From a virus: a stretch of 58,102 nucleotides of DNA. A program made the translations under genes and the position numbers. This document shows, in pieces, positions 1 through 6,316 of this stretch. Below the pieces are notes generated by a model. It saw only the letters and a list, made by a program, of their open reading frames with translations. It made no database searches and was not told where the DNA came from. The stretch is taken from positions 1 through 58,102 of IMG/VR virus record IMGVR_UViG_3300046010_004921, one strand, 5' to 3'. Position 1 is the stretch's first letter, and each line of letters begins with the position of its first letter.

Positions 1-436
1 GGTGTTTTCTACACCAGTCAAGCCAGTTTGACGGCTGCTCAACTGCGGTTGTTCCGACAACGGGGTATTTGATTGGGTGGGCAACAACGAAATAGCAGAC
101 AAAACGCTCTCCGTCTCGGATTGCTCTGACGTGAAGATTGACCCATACGATTTCTCCTGACTTGGTGATGTATCGCTTGGTAACGGTATAGACCTCGGTT
201 TCAAGATCGGTTTTAAGGCTTTCGGCTCCAGATTCGTCGCCAGCGAGGTCGTCCGGGTGAGTAAATGACTTCCACGTTCTTGATGCAAGCTCACCTCGGC
301 TGTAACCAACAAGACGGCAATACGCATCGTTAGGTCTAAACACCCGATGCTCAGGAGACACAAGAGCCATCGGCGTAGGCGATTCGGTGAAGAGTGCTCT
401 AACCCAATCGTCATCAAGTTCATCGAATGTTTGCAT
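1..436 (-). CDS. PAS-domain protein (3' end cut by window start)
   Basis: An open minus-strand frame runs from an ATG at 436 to base 1 without a stop (145 codons). Residues about 12-125 read as a PAS fold: ESPTPMALVSPE, then RPNDAYCRLVGYSRGEL, then FTHPDD, then a C-terminal strand pair with KSGEIVWVNLHVRAIRD. PAS domains sense small ligands, light or redox state, or mediate protein contacts; no output domain is visible in the portion present. It follows the 470-844 gene by 33 bases in the same reading frame, separated from it by one TAA. It lies in a virion-type gene cluster, so a structural or injected role is possible. If the map is circular the gene continues at the right edge. Confidence 0.8.
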   Translation of the reverse strand, partial: MQTFDELDDDWVRALFTESPTPMALVSPEHRVFRPNDAYCRLVGYSRGELASRTWKSFTHPDDLAGDESGAESLKTDLETEVYTVTKRYITKSGEIVWVNLHVRAIRDGERFVCYFVVAHPIKYPVVGTTAVEQPSNWLDWCRKH

Positions 437-469
437 GTCATGTTGTTGCGGCGTCCAGCCGTGGTGAGG

Positions 470-844
470 TTACTGCAAGTAAGGAAGCAGAGGCTCCAAA
501 TCAGGAAGCGTTTCCTGGGCTTCAAACTCAGCGAGCGACAGGGTGCCAAGGTCGCCGACATCACAGGTGGATTGATTGATCTCGGTGATTTGTTTCACCA
601 CCTCCGCAAAGGCTGGATGATCGGGCGGCACACGACCGCCGTGGGCGGCGATGACGGCGTTCACGGCTTCCTCGCACGCGGTCACATGCGGTGTGAGCTT
701 GCTCTTCATCCGGGCAATCGCGAGGCAGGTTTTGCCGCTGAACGACAAACGAACTTCTGTGGGCTTACCCTCCTTGGAAATGGTGATGGGCTTCGACAGT
801 TCGGCGAGTGTGGCGTAGAGGCGGTTGGCTTGGAGGTTGGTCAT
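470..844 (-). CDS. hypothetical protein in virion gene cluster
   Basis: 124 residues, starting MTNLQANRLY and ending LLPYLQ. It is soluble and mixed alpha/beta, with no signal peptide or membrane segment and no family I recognise. It lies 4 bases after the 849-1097 gene and just before the PAS protein, all on the minus strand, so it is probably co-transcribed with fibre and capsid genes and may be a minor virion or assembly protein. Its stop codon is in frame with the PAS reading frame. The function is inference from position only. Confidence 0.7.
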   Translation of the reverse strand: MTNLQANRLYATLAELSKPITISKEGKPTEVRLSFSGKTCLAIARMKSKLTPHVTACEEAVNAVIAAHGGRVPPDHPAFAEVVKQITEINQSTCDVGDLGTLSLAEFEAQETLPDLEPLLPYLQ

Positions 845-848
845 AAGG

Positions 849-1097
849 TCAGGCTAACTGCGTTTCAGCATAGTTGAAAATGTCCGATTGAGTGGCCGCA
901 TCGGCGGTCTTGATGCGCTCGTAGAGGCTGCGCACATAGGTATCGCGTGCAGTCGCCGCATAAGAGTCCGCCGCCGCGCTGACAAGTTGCGTGGCGATCT
1001 CCTCGGCGGTGGTCGGGATGGCATTCGGCACCGCATTGCGGCGGGTGGCTTCGGCTTCGAGCGAAGCAAGGCGTTCGGGTGTCAGGGTGATGTTCAT
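849..1097 (-). CDS. small hypothetical protein after fibre gene
   Basis: 82 residues from the ATG at 1097 (MNITLTPERLASLEAEATRR...). I chose this start because an upstream alternative would extend 16 residues into the fibre gene. The protein is mainly helical, Ala-rich and charged, with no cysteines and no membrane segment. It sits 11 bases after the fibre stop, which suggests co-expression. It could be a small chaperone or assembly protein of the fibre, but that is only inferred from position; there is no recognised family. Confidence 0.65.
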   Translation of the reverse strand: MNITLTPERLASLEAEATRRNAVPNAIPTTAEEIATQLVSAAADSYAATARDTYVRSLYERIKTADAATQSDIFNYAETQLA

Positions 1098-1108
1098 GAT
1101 GTTTAGCT

Positions 1109-2272
1109 TTAGGTTCCGATGGCTGGCGTGCCCGCGTTGTTCCAAAGAATGCCGGGGCCGGGATTGCTGGTGGGCAGGCTGGAAATGTGCAGCACATTGC
1201 CGCTGGCTCCGGTTCCCGCGCCTTCGGCTGTAATAGAAAACACGCCTGCCGTGGTGCTGCCGATGGCAAGACGGCGATAATTGCTGGCGTCGGTGTAGGT
1301 GCCGTAAACTCGGAGCGTTTGGGCAGCACTGGCATTTCTGAGGGCAAACACATCCGCTGCATCCACAGCCACCACAAACGTAACTGCCACGCTATTGACG
1401 TTCTTGGCGAACTTGAATGGGTTATCTCCGTAGTTGGCAAGTTGAATCGGACACCCTTGCCCGACAATAGATGTATCAGTATTGCCAAGCCCAAAGCGCA
1501 AGGTGGCTGAGAAGCCGTTATTGAATGAAACTTCCGAAGCCGCCTGAGTGATTGTCGTCGAGGCTCCGTTGCCTGAAAAAATAACTTGGGTTCCCGCCGT
1601 GGCGCTGTTTGCGACAACCTTAAATTTTGATGTGCCGCCAACTTGCAAGTCCATGAGCATGGATGTTGCGGCGGCGGCGGTGGCTGTGTAGTTGGCCTTG
1701 ATGCCGGTAAAGGCTACTGCTCCAGCATTCCAAGTTTGTGACAGGTCTAGCAGAGGTGTGCTAACCGTGACCGTCCCACCGGATACAGTTTGAGCTGCTG
1801 TGAACGTATTCGCCACCCCCAAAAGCGCCGCCGTGCCGGTCGCCGGGACGGTCAGGGTAAAGCCACCGAGGGCGATGGTGCCGCTGCCGGTGGTAGTGAA
1901 GTTGCCTCCAAGGGTCAGGTTGCCGCTCAGATCAAGCGTCCGGTTGGCGTTGTTGGTCTTGAGCGATAGAACCCGTGGTGAGGAAAGAACCTCGTTGACT
2001 TGGAAAAACAAGCCATACCCGCTGGCGTCGGCGTTAGCCAAACCGAACGAAGTCAGGCCGGTTACGGAGCCGCCAGTGATCGCAGCCGCAGCGTTGTTGG
2101 TCTTGAGGTTGAGCGCCGTCTGAAGGTCGGTCTGATTGCTCAGGGTTCCGGTAATGGAACCCCATGCGGTGCTGCCACCGCTTCCGCTAGAAGTGGCTTG
2201 ATAAATGCCGTAGAGAAGCGTCTGAACGCTAACTGGCGGCGGTGTATTAAGTGTTTGGAGTTGTCCAGACAT
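1109..2272 (-). CDS. tail-fibre / spike-like protein
   Basis: 387 residues, very rich in Gly, Ala, Thr, Ser and Asn, with repeated short beta-strand patterns (for example LDLSGNLTLGGNFTTTGSGT), as in trimeric phage fibres and appendages. The N-terminus MSGQLQTLNTPPPVSVQTL is shared with the neighbouring 2277-2480 protein and probably forms a common attachment or oligomerisation module. The C-terminal end is Gly/Pro/Asn-rich, typical of phage appendage ends. It would act on the virion surface in host recognition. The receptor-binding part cannot be identified by eye. Confidence 0.7.
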   Translation of the reverse strand: MSGQLQTLNTPPPVSVQTLLYGIYQATSSGSGGSTAWGSITGTLSNQTDLQTALNLKTNNAAAAITGGSVTGLTSFGLANADASGYGLFFQVNEVLSSPRVLSLKTNNANRTLDLSGNLTLGGNFTTTGSGTIALGGFTLTVPATGTAALLGVANTFTAAQTVSGGTVTVSTPLLDLSQTWNAGAVAFTGIKANYTATAAAATSMLMDLQVGGTSKFKVVANSATAGTQVIFSGNGASTTITQAASEVSFNNGFSATLRFGLGNTDTSIVGQGCPIQLANYGDNPFKFAKNVNSVAVTFVVAVDAADVFALRNASAAQTLRVYGTYTDASNYRRLAIGSTTAGVFSITAEGAGTGASGNVLHISSLPTSNPGPGILWNNAGTPAIGT

Positions 2273-2276
2273 GGCG

Positions 2277-2480
2277 TTAGGATTGTAGCTCGCCCTGTGC
2301 TGCTTTTAAGGCAGCGTAAATCAATGTTTGAACGCTGACATTGGGCGGTGGAACTGTCAACGGATTATAGGAAATTGCGCCGGGATGATTACGGTTGACG
2401 AACGCCACCCGAATTGCGTTCCAGAGAGTCTGGATGCTAACAGGTGGCGGAACGTTTAGTGTCTGTAGTTGACCGGGCAT
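2277..2480 (-). CDS. small protein with two copies of the fibre N-terminal motif
   Basis: 67 residues. The start (MPGQLQTLNVPPPVSIQTLW) is clearly homologous to the N-terminus of the next gene's fibre protein, and residues about 41-60 (LTVPPPNVSVQTLIYAALKA) repeat the same PPP-VSxQTL pattern. The three copies across two adjacent genes suggest duplication of a short structural module, perhaps a particle-docking or trimerisation helix. It lies 4 bases upstream of the fibre gene and 3 bases after the 2484-2768 gene. A role as fibre adaptor is inference. Confidence 0.7.
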   Translation of the reverse strand: MPGQLQTLNVPPPVSIQTLWNAIRVAFVNRNHPGAISYNPLTVPPPNVSVQTLIYAALKAAQGELQS

Positions 2481-2483
2481 GGC

Positions 2484-2768
2484 TTAGAATAGACCGGCTT
2501 TTTGAGCACGCATCATCATTTCTTCGGGGCCGGTCATACCTTCCTCGTTCTTGGCAGGCTTCTTTTTGCCGCCAACCTCGATTTCGATTTCGGTTTCCTC
2601 GCCTTCCATCTCAGGTTCTTCATACCCTTCAATGGGCGAACCGTCGATTTCCATCAACGTGAGGTTTCCGGCTTCGTCAGCCACGAATGTTCCGACAGCC
2701 TGAAAAGGTTGTCCCGGCGTTGCATCAGTAGGCATTTCCCAGCCTTCAGGGGTTTTGAAACTTGGCAT
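2484..2768 (-). CDS. small acidic hypothetical protein
   Basis: 94 residues. An N-terminal mixed region (MPSFKTPEGWEMPTDATPG) leads into a strongly acidic Glu-rich stretch (residues about 50-68) and a Met/Glu-rich tail. The low complexity and position directly after the capsid gene could suit a head decoration or capsid-associated protein, but there is no recognisable family. It sits downstream of the hairpin at 2784-2816, so its expression relative to capsid may be reduced by attenuation. Confidence 0.6.
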   Translation of the reverse strand: MPSFKTPEGWEMPTDATPGQPFQAVGTFVADEAGNLTLMEIDGSPIEGYEEPEMEGEETEIEIEVGGKKKPAKNEEGMTGPEEMMMRAQKAGLF

Positions 2769-2783
2769 AGTGGTAAGTAAGAA

Positions 2784-2816
2784 GGGCGGGGCCAGCAGTT
2801 GATGCCGACCCCGCCC
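2784..2816 (-). terminator. hairpin terminator/attenuator after capsid gene
   Basis: GGGCGGGG (2784-2791) pairs perfectly with CCCCGCCC (2809-2816), with a further inner CGGC/GCTG pairing. On the minus strand it is followed by TTCTTACTTACC, which is T-rich but not a clean U-run. It lies between the capsid stop at 2841 and the next start at 2768, a usual place for partial termination after an abundantly expressed capsid gene. Confidence 0.6.
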
Positions 2817-2840
2817 GGTTAGAGGTTAGACCGTTCGGGA

Positions 2841-4019
2841 TTAGGAGCAGGCGGTGTTCACCGTCCAGCTAAGCGGGCAACGTTTGAAGCGAATAACCGC
2901 ACCGTATTCAGGGATACCCGGCTGCGCACCGTAGCCGAGCTTGCCACGGAAGTAGCCGATGTTCTCGTCAGGGTTGCACTCAAGGTCATACTTGTTGATC
3001 CAGCGGAAGTTACCGAGGTAATCCTGCGGAGCGAACTTGAGGTCGCCAGCCTGAAGGGCAGAACCCGGAATGGCGAACTTGACCACCTGATTAGAGGCGA
3101 TGTAGAGGTCTTCGTAACCAGCGGTGTAGTAGTCAGGATTGACTTCCGCAGCTTCACCAGCCGAGGAGGCCGGAAGGAAGAAGGGAACACGCACCCAAGC
3201 ACCGCCAACAAGGTTCCAGCGAGGAGCCTGAATGTCGATCATGTGCTTGAAGCCCTCAAGGTTCACGAAGGAACCGCGAGGCCCAAGGAGCTTGTCGCTG
3301 CTATTCGACCAGCGGATGTTGTTCAGGCTCGTCTCGTTGTTCACAAGAGTGGCCTGAGCTTCACGGCTGAGGATCAGCGGCAGAACCGGCTGCCCATACT
3401 GGTTGGTGCCAAGACCGTTGCCCTGATGAGCGCCGTCAGCCACAAGGCGATCATACCAGTAGTCAAGGACTTCACGGTTGATGGTGCCGATGGTGCCGGT
3501 GCCGAAGCTGGAGCTAGAGGTCGTCATGGACGAGTCAAGCACAGCCTTGTTGGAGCAAACGCTGGTGAACTCGTCACGGCGCTGATTGGCCCAAGCGTAG
3601 CGTGAGTTGTTCTGGAGGTTACGCAGAATGTGCGAACCCTGCTGAACGATTTCGTAGGCCATGCGACCGTCTTCCATGCAGATTTTCTCGGACTGAACCG
3701 CAGCCAGCTTGAGAGCCATCGTGCGGCGGGTGTAAGCCTGATAGACCGTGACAGTCGTAGGAGTGCAGGAACCACCAGCATCGCCTTCACCGCCATCGTT
3801 GAAGCCGACAGTATCAAAGGTGATTGCGTTGTTGAGCGGGGTGCTACGTTCAAAAACCAAAAAATTAGGCGTTGCGCCCATTCCATCAGGCCAACGAGTC
3901 TTAGGAACAATAGTATTGTCGTCCCAGGGAGTGGTTACCCAGTTACGGTAGGAAGGATCATTACTGATGCGGTTAGCTTCGCTTACGAAGAAGTTGTTGA
4001 TATTATCACACGCGGCCAT
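2841..4019 (-). CDS. probable major capsid protein
   Basis: 392 residues from the first ATG at 4019 (MAACDNINNFFVSEANRI). An upstream GTG at 4091 would add 24 residues, but it is a weaker choice. Length, single-domain alpha/beta composition, absence of signal peptide, and segments such as LLGPRGSFVNLEGFKHMID and YTAGYEDLYIASNQVVKF fit an HK97-fold phage capsid protein. The following hairpin also fits a highly expressed structural gene. It lies in the virion cluster, with portal, scaffold and terminase elsewhere on the plus strand. The assignment is by composition and context, not a catalytic motif. Confidence 0.65.
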   Translation of the reverse strand: MAACDNINNFFVSEANRISNDPSYRNWVTTPWDDNTIVPKTRWPDGMGATPNFLVFERSTPLNNAITFDTVGFNDGGEGDAGGSCTPTTVTVYQAYTRRTMALKLAAVQSEKICMEDGRMAYEIVQQGSHILRNLQNNSRYAWANQRRDEFTSVCSNKAVLDSSMTTSSSSFGTGTIGTINREVLDYWYDRLVADGAHQGNGLGTNQYGQPVLPLILSREAQATLVNNETSLNNIRWSNSSDKLLGPRGSFVNLEGFKHMIDIQAPRWNLVGGAWVRVPFFLPASSAGEAAEVNPDYYTAGYEDLYIASNQVVKFAIPGSALQAGDLKFAPQDYLGNFRWINKYDLECNPDENIGYFRGKLGYGAQPGIPEYGAVIRFKRCPLSWTVNTACS

Positions 4020-4192
4020 AGTGGTTTGCCCTAAGGGCGGAAGAAGATTGAGTAGAACTTTATTTGACCAGTTTTGGTTCCAGCACGCCACAGTGGCATG
4101 AGGAAAAACAGGTCATGTTCTAATCCCGAGCGAAAGATTAGGATGTTTTGCTCTTATCGCACGTTCCGTCCGGTGAGCATTCCGAAGCCGTG
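4020..4192 (-). other. intergenic leader of capsid gene with small hairpin
   Basis: This non-coding stretch lies between the HNH stop (4193) and the capsid start (4019). It contains an inverted repeat, CTAATC (4120-4125) with GATTAG (4136-4141). No convincing promoter or Shine-Dalgarno site is visible next to the capsid ATG. Confidence 0.4.
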
Positions 4193-5026
4193 TTACATAC
4201 GGATTTTACACTCGTTGCCAGTGACTTTGCACAAGTTGTTCCAAAGCGCAAGGAAATTTTCTGGCAAATTATCACTTTTCTTTAAATTCTCACTTCCCCA
4301 CATTGGCTTCAGGTTGGTGTAATAGTTCAACATCTTAACCTCCTGAACATCTCTTGCTGCATCTATTGGGATGTGATGGTCAATGTGCCATTCGTCTTTA
4401 TTCTCCCATGAGAGTCCTCCAGTGAATTGAGATTCAATATGTGCAACAAATTCGCCCCAAGAGCACCCCAAAACGTCCATTGTTAGAGAGTCCTTACCAT
4501 ATCCTCTTTCGGACAGCGCCACCCTTAGACGAGCGCGAATCCGCTCTGCCATAAGAACTTGTGGGTTTTCACGGCGTCTGCGCTTCACATATTCGCGCAT
4601 GTATTCCTTACCCTTGTCGGATGCTTTGTGCTTCCTGCTATATTCTAGCAGTTTTTCGGGATTTTCCTCATTCCACCGATCAATCAAGGCGCGGTGCTTT
4701 TCCCTGTTAGCCATAGACCACTCCTTGTTCTTCTTCAGAATACGATCCCTATTTTGGCGATAATGCTCGCGCTCTTTCTCATGGTTCCGTGCATGGCTTT
4801 CCCGCGATTGCTGCCTAGCTTTTTCGGGATCAGCCATTCTCCTTGCCTTGGTTTTGGCTGCGCAGTTCTTTCTGACTTCGGCTAGCCTTTCCGGCGTCAC
4901 CCACTTTTCCTTGCCTCTTTTATACCCCCAAAACACCATCCCATCCTCCCGTATCTCTCCGCGTTTCCTCTTGCGGGTTTCGGTGTCGTGTGTTTGATTT
5001 GATTCAGCGGCGTTCATTTCGTTCAT
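4193..5026 (-). CDS. HNH homing-type endonuclease
   Basis: 277 residues. A long Arg/Lys/Glu-rich helical region (about 35-165) precedes a C-terminal HNH/beta-beta-alpha-metal domain with EWHIDHHIPI (residues 212-221) and then LNYYTNLKPMWGSENLKKSDN-type residues (about 233-253), where the His and Asn residues would bind metal and catalyse phosphodiester cleavage. Such free-standing nucleases are usually selfish homing elements between phage genes. It begins 114 bases from the divergent Dps-like gene and ends 173 bases before the capsid start. Confidence 0.85.
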   Translation of the reverse strand: MNEMNAAESNQTHDTETRKRKRGEIREDGMVFWGYKRGKEKWVTPERLAEVRKNCAAKTKARRMADPEKARQQSRESHARNHEKEREHYRQNRDRILKKNKEWSMANREKHRALIDRWNEENPEKLLEYSRKHKASDKGKEYMREYVKRRRRENPQVLMAERIRARLRVALSERGYGKDSLTMDVLGCSWGEFVAHIESQFTGGLSWENKDEWHIDHHIPIDAARDVQEVKMLNYYTNLKPMWGSENLKKSDNLPENFLALWNNLCKVTGNECKIRM

Positions 5027-5041
5027 TGATGGATGTCGTTA

Positions 5042-5074
5042 GAGGCTCGCAGGGCTGTTCTCCTTGCGGGCCTC
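5042..5074. other. strong hairpin between divergent HNH and Dps-like genes
   Basis: GAGGCTCGCAGG (5042-5053) can pair over 12 positions (two G-T pairs) with CTTGCGGGCCTC (5063-5074). It lies in the 114-base divergent spacer. There is no U-run in either direction, so it is not a classical terminator; it may be an RNA stem or protein site. Confidence 0.45.
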
Positions 5075-5140
5075 AACTTTTACTACATCTGAGCGCAGAT
5101 TTCCACTTGTAATTTCTAGCAAGTCAAGCACGCTACCTCT

Positions 5141-5545
5141 ATGGACTCCCTCATCACTCAGTATCGCGCCCTTCAGTTTCTCGCCCATCGTGCTCACAAC
5201 ATGGTCAAAGGCCCGAATTTCTTCGAGGATCACGAGTTCCTTGGCGAGCTTTATCCGGCCTATGAAGCAGCTTACGACTCCCTTGTTGAGCGCGTTATCG
5301 GACTCGGCAGCGAAAAGCTCTCCATCACCAAAATTAACCGTGTGGCGGCAGATATGTCAGCAGTAGCCCCTGATGAAACAAAAGCAGAAACCTTCTTCCG
5401 TATCATTCTCAAAGGTGAGAAAGACCTCTGTGGCCTGATTGACAAGGCGATGGCAAAAGCGTCCAACGGCACACAAGACTTGCTGCAAGGGCTTTGCAAT
5501 GCCAGCGAGGCTAGGCAGTACCAGTTGAAGCAGCGTCTCGGTTGA
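5141..5545 (+). CDS. Dps-like ferritin (DNA-protection / iron storage family)
   Basis: 134 residues. The N-terminal two helices match Dps: the segment HNMVKGPNFFEDHEFLGELY (residues 19-38), followed by YEAAYDSLVERVIGLG. The ferroxidase ligands keep the Dps spacing: H19, H31 (+12), D46 (+15), E50 (+4), corresponding to the His, His, Asp and Glu of the Listeria-type inter-subunit iron site. Dps proteins oxidise iron with peroxide, store it, and may coat DNA. The length is slightly below the usual 150-165, mainly at the N-terminus. It is first in the plus-strand block, divergent from the HNH gene and followed by a promoter and a small basic protein. Role (virion component or protection of DNA from oxidative damage) is inference. 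Confidence 0.8.
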   Translation: MDSLITQYRALQFLAHRAHNMVKGPNFFEDHEFLGELYPAYEAAYDSLVERVIGLGSEKLSITKINRVAADMSAVAPDETKAETFFRIILKGEKDLCGLIDKAMAKASNGTQDLLQGLCNASEARQYQLKQRLG

Positions 5546-5552
5546 TTTTCGC

Positions 5553-5581
5553 TTGCCGGGTTCATTCTAATGCCGTAAGGT
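5553..5581 (+). promoter_or_regulatory. promoter TTGCCG-17-TAAGGT, leaderless type
   Basis: The -35 TTGCCG (5553-5558) and -10 TAAGGT (5576-5581) are separated by exactly 17 bases, and the -10 is flanked by CCG and T as in the other copies of this element. The ATG at 5587 lies five bases after the -10, so transcription should start at about the start codon. Confidence 0.6.
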
Positions 5582-5586
5582 TTCTC

Positions 5587-5829
5587 ATGGCAAAGAAATC
5601 ACCATCACTATCGGTAGGCCGAGGCGAAAAACTTCCTGTCTCTAAGGGGGCGGGTTTGACCGCCAAGGGCCGTGCAAAATACAACGCTGCCACGGGTAGC
5701 AATCTCAAAGCACCAGCGCCGCATCCCAAGACTGAAGCTGACGCAGCACGCAAAAAGTCGTTCTGCGCACGTTCACAAGGATGGACTGGCGAACGCGGTA
5801 AAGCTGCTCGCAAGCGTTGGGCTTGCTGA
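5587..5829 (+). CDS. small basic phage protein, DUF6321-like
   Basis: 80 residues starting MAKKSPSLSVGRGEKLP. It contains the conserved pattern KGAGLTAKGRAKYNAATGSN, then KKSFCARSQG and a basic end ARKRWAC, which I recognise as the DUF6321-type family common in phages. It is strongly basic, consistent with nucleic-acid contact, but its function is unknown. I chose this ATG rather than an upstream one at 5542 because it matches the family's start and lies directly behind the promoter at 5553-5581. Confidence 0.8.
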   Translation: MAKKSPSLSVGRGEKLPVSKGAGLTAKGRAKYNAATGSNLKAPAPHPKTEADAARKKSFCARSQGWTGERGKAARKRWAC

Positions 5830-5927
5830 ACAAATCATGCCGGAGTCGGGTGTTCGAGCCACCCCAAGTTAGCCTTCTTGTAGTGTAGCGGAAACATAGC
5901 CGGGGAGGAAGATAAAAAGGCAATTTT
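5830..5927 (+). other. tRNA-like remnants upstream of tRNA-Trp
   Basis: This non-coding stretch contains a perfect T-arm-like hairpin, GGGTG-TTCGAGC-CACCC (5848-5864), and then a segment resembling a tRNA 5' half (GCCTTCTTGTAGTGTAGCGG, whose GTGT could pair with ACAT as a D-stem). Neither can be completed to a full cloverleaf. They look like degenerate or partly deleted tRNA genes beside the intact one. Confidence 0.35.
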
Positions 5928-6003
5928 AACCGGCCATGTTCCAAGGTTGGCGAGTTGGACTCCAAATCCGATTGGTAAGGTTCGATTCCTTAGCCGGTTG
6001 CCA
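5928..6003 (+). tRNA. tRNA-Trp(CCA)
   Basis: 76 bases including an encoded CCA. The acceptor AACCGGC (5928-5934) pairs perfectly with GCCGGTT (5993-5999), discriminator G and CCA. Anticodon stem TTGGA/TCCGA holds the loop CTCCAAA, with anticodon CCA at 5962-5964, U33 and A37. The T-stem TAAGG/CCTTA is perfect with loop TTCGATT. The D-arm is atypical, since no clean 4-bp stem forms. Phage tRNAs compensate for codon use or resist host tRNA cleavage. It lies 17 bases upstream of the next gene's ATG. Confidence 0.8.
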
Positions 6004-6019
6004 CTTTCCCTTAACTCTT

Positions 6020-6316
6020 ATGACAAAACTACAACAAGAACTGCAACGCCTGCAAAAACTCACGAATGAGTTCCACAAGAACGTCTCTCAAATCACAGAG
6101 AAATACAAAACTGCGAGGTCTGGCTATGTCAATCGCATTGGCATGGAACTCAAAAAGTTTCGCGTGGAGAAGCGAATGAAACAGCGTGAGCTTGCTTTTC
6201 AAATTGGCATCAACAGCGCATTTCTCTCGTTTATCGAGAACGGCGACTCTTGCGCCTCCACAAGCGATAGTGTCATTACTCAAATCGCGGAATGGGTGTC
6301 TAAAAACCAATCTTGA
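6020..6316 (+). CDS. XRE-family helix-turn-helix protein
   Basis: 98 residues from ATG 6020. An upstream ATG at 5936 lies inside the tRNA and is rejected. Residues about 1-35 form a basic coiled-coil-like helix. Residues about 42-92 are an HTH_3/XRE domain: MELKKFRVEKRMKQRELAFQ as helices 1-2, then GINSAFLSFIENG for the recognition helix. It probably binds DNA as a dimer and regulates transcription. The stop overlaps the next ATG (TGATG), so it is translationally coupled to the large glycosyltransferase. Confidence 0.75.
   Translation: MTKLQQELQRLQKLTNEFHKNVSQITEKYKTARSGYVNRIGMELKKFRVEKRMKQRELAFQIGINSAFLSFIENGDSCASTSDSVITQIAEWVSKNQS

Noticed and set aside
865-1641. Long minus-strand frame overlapping the fibre gene
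   Set aside because: Arg/Pro-rich composition and overlap with the fibre frame indicate an accidental open frame.
5039-5233. Minus-strand open frame opposite the start of the Dps-like gene
   Set aside because: It overlaps the well-supported Dps-like frame and the divergent spacer hairpin, and has no recognisable motif.
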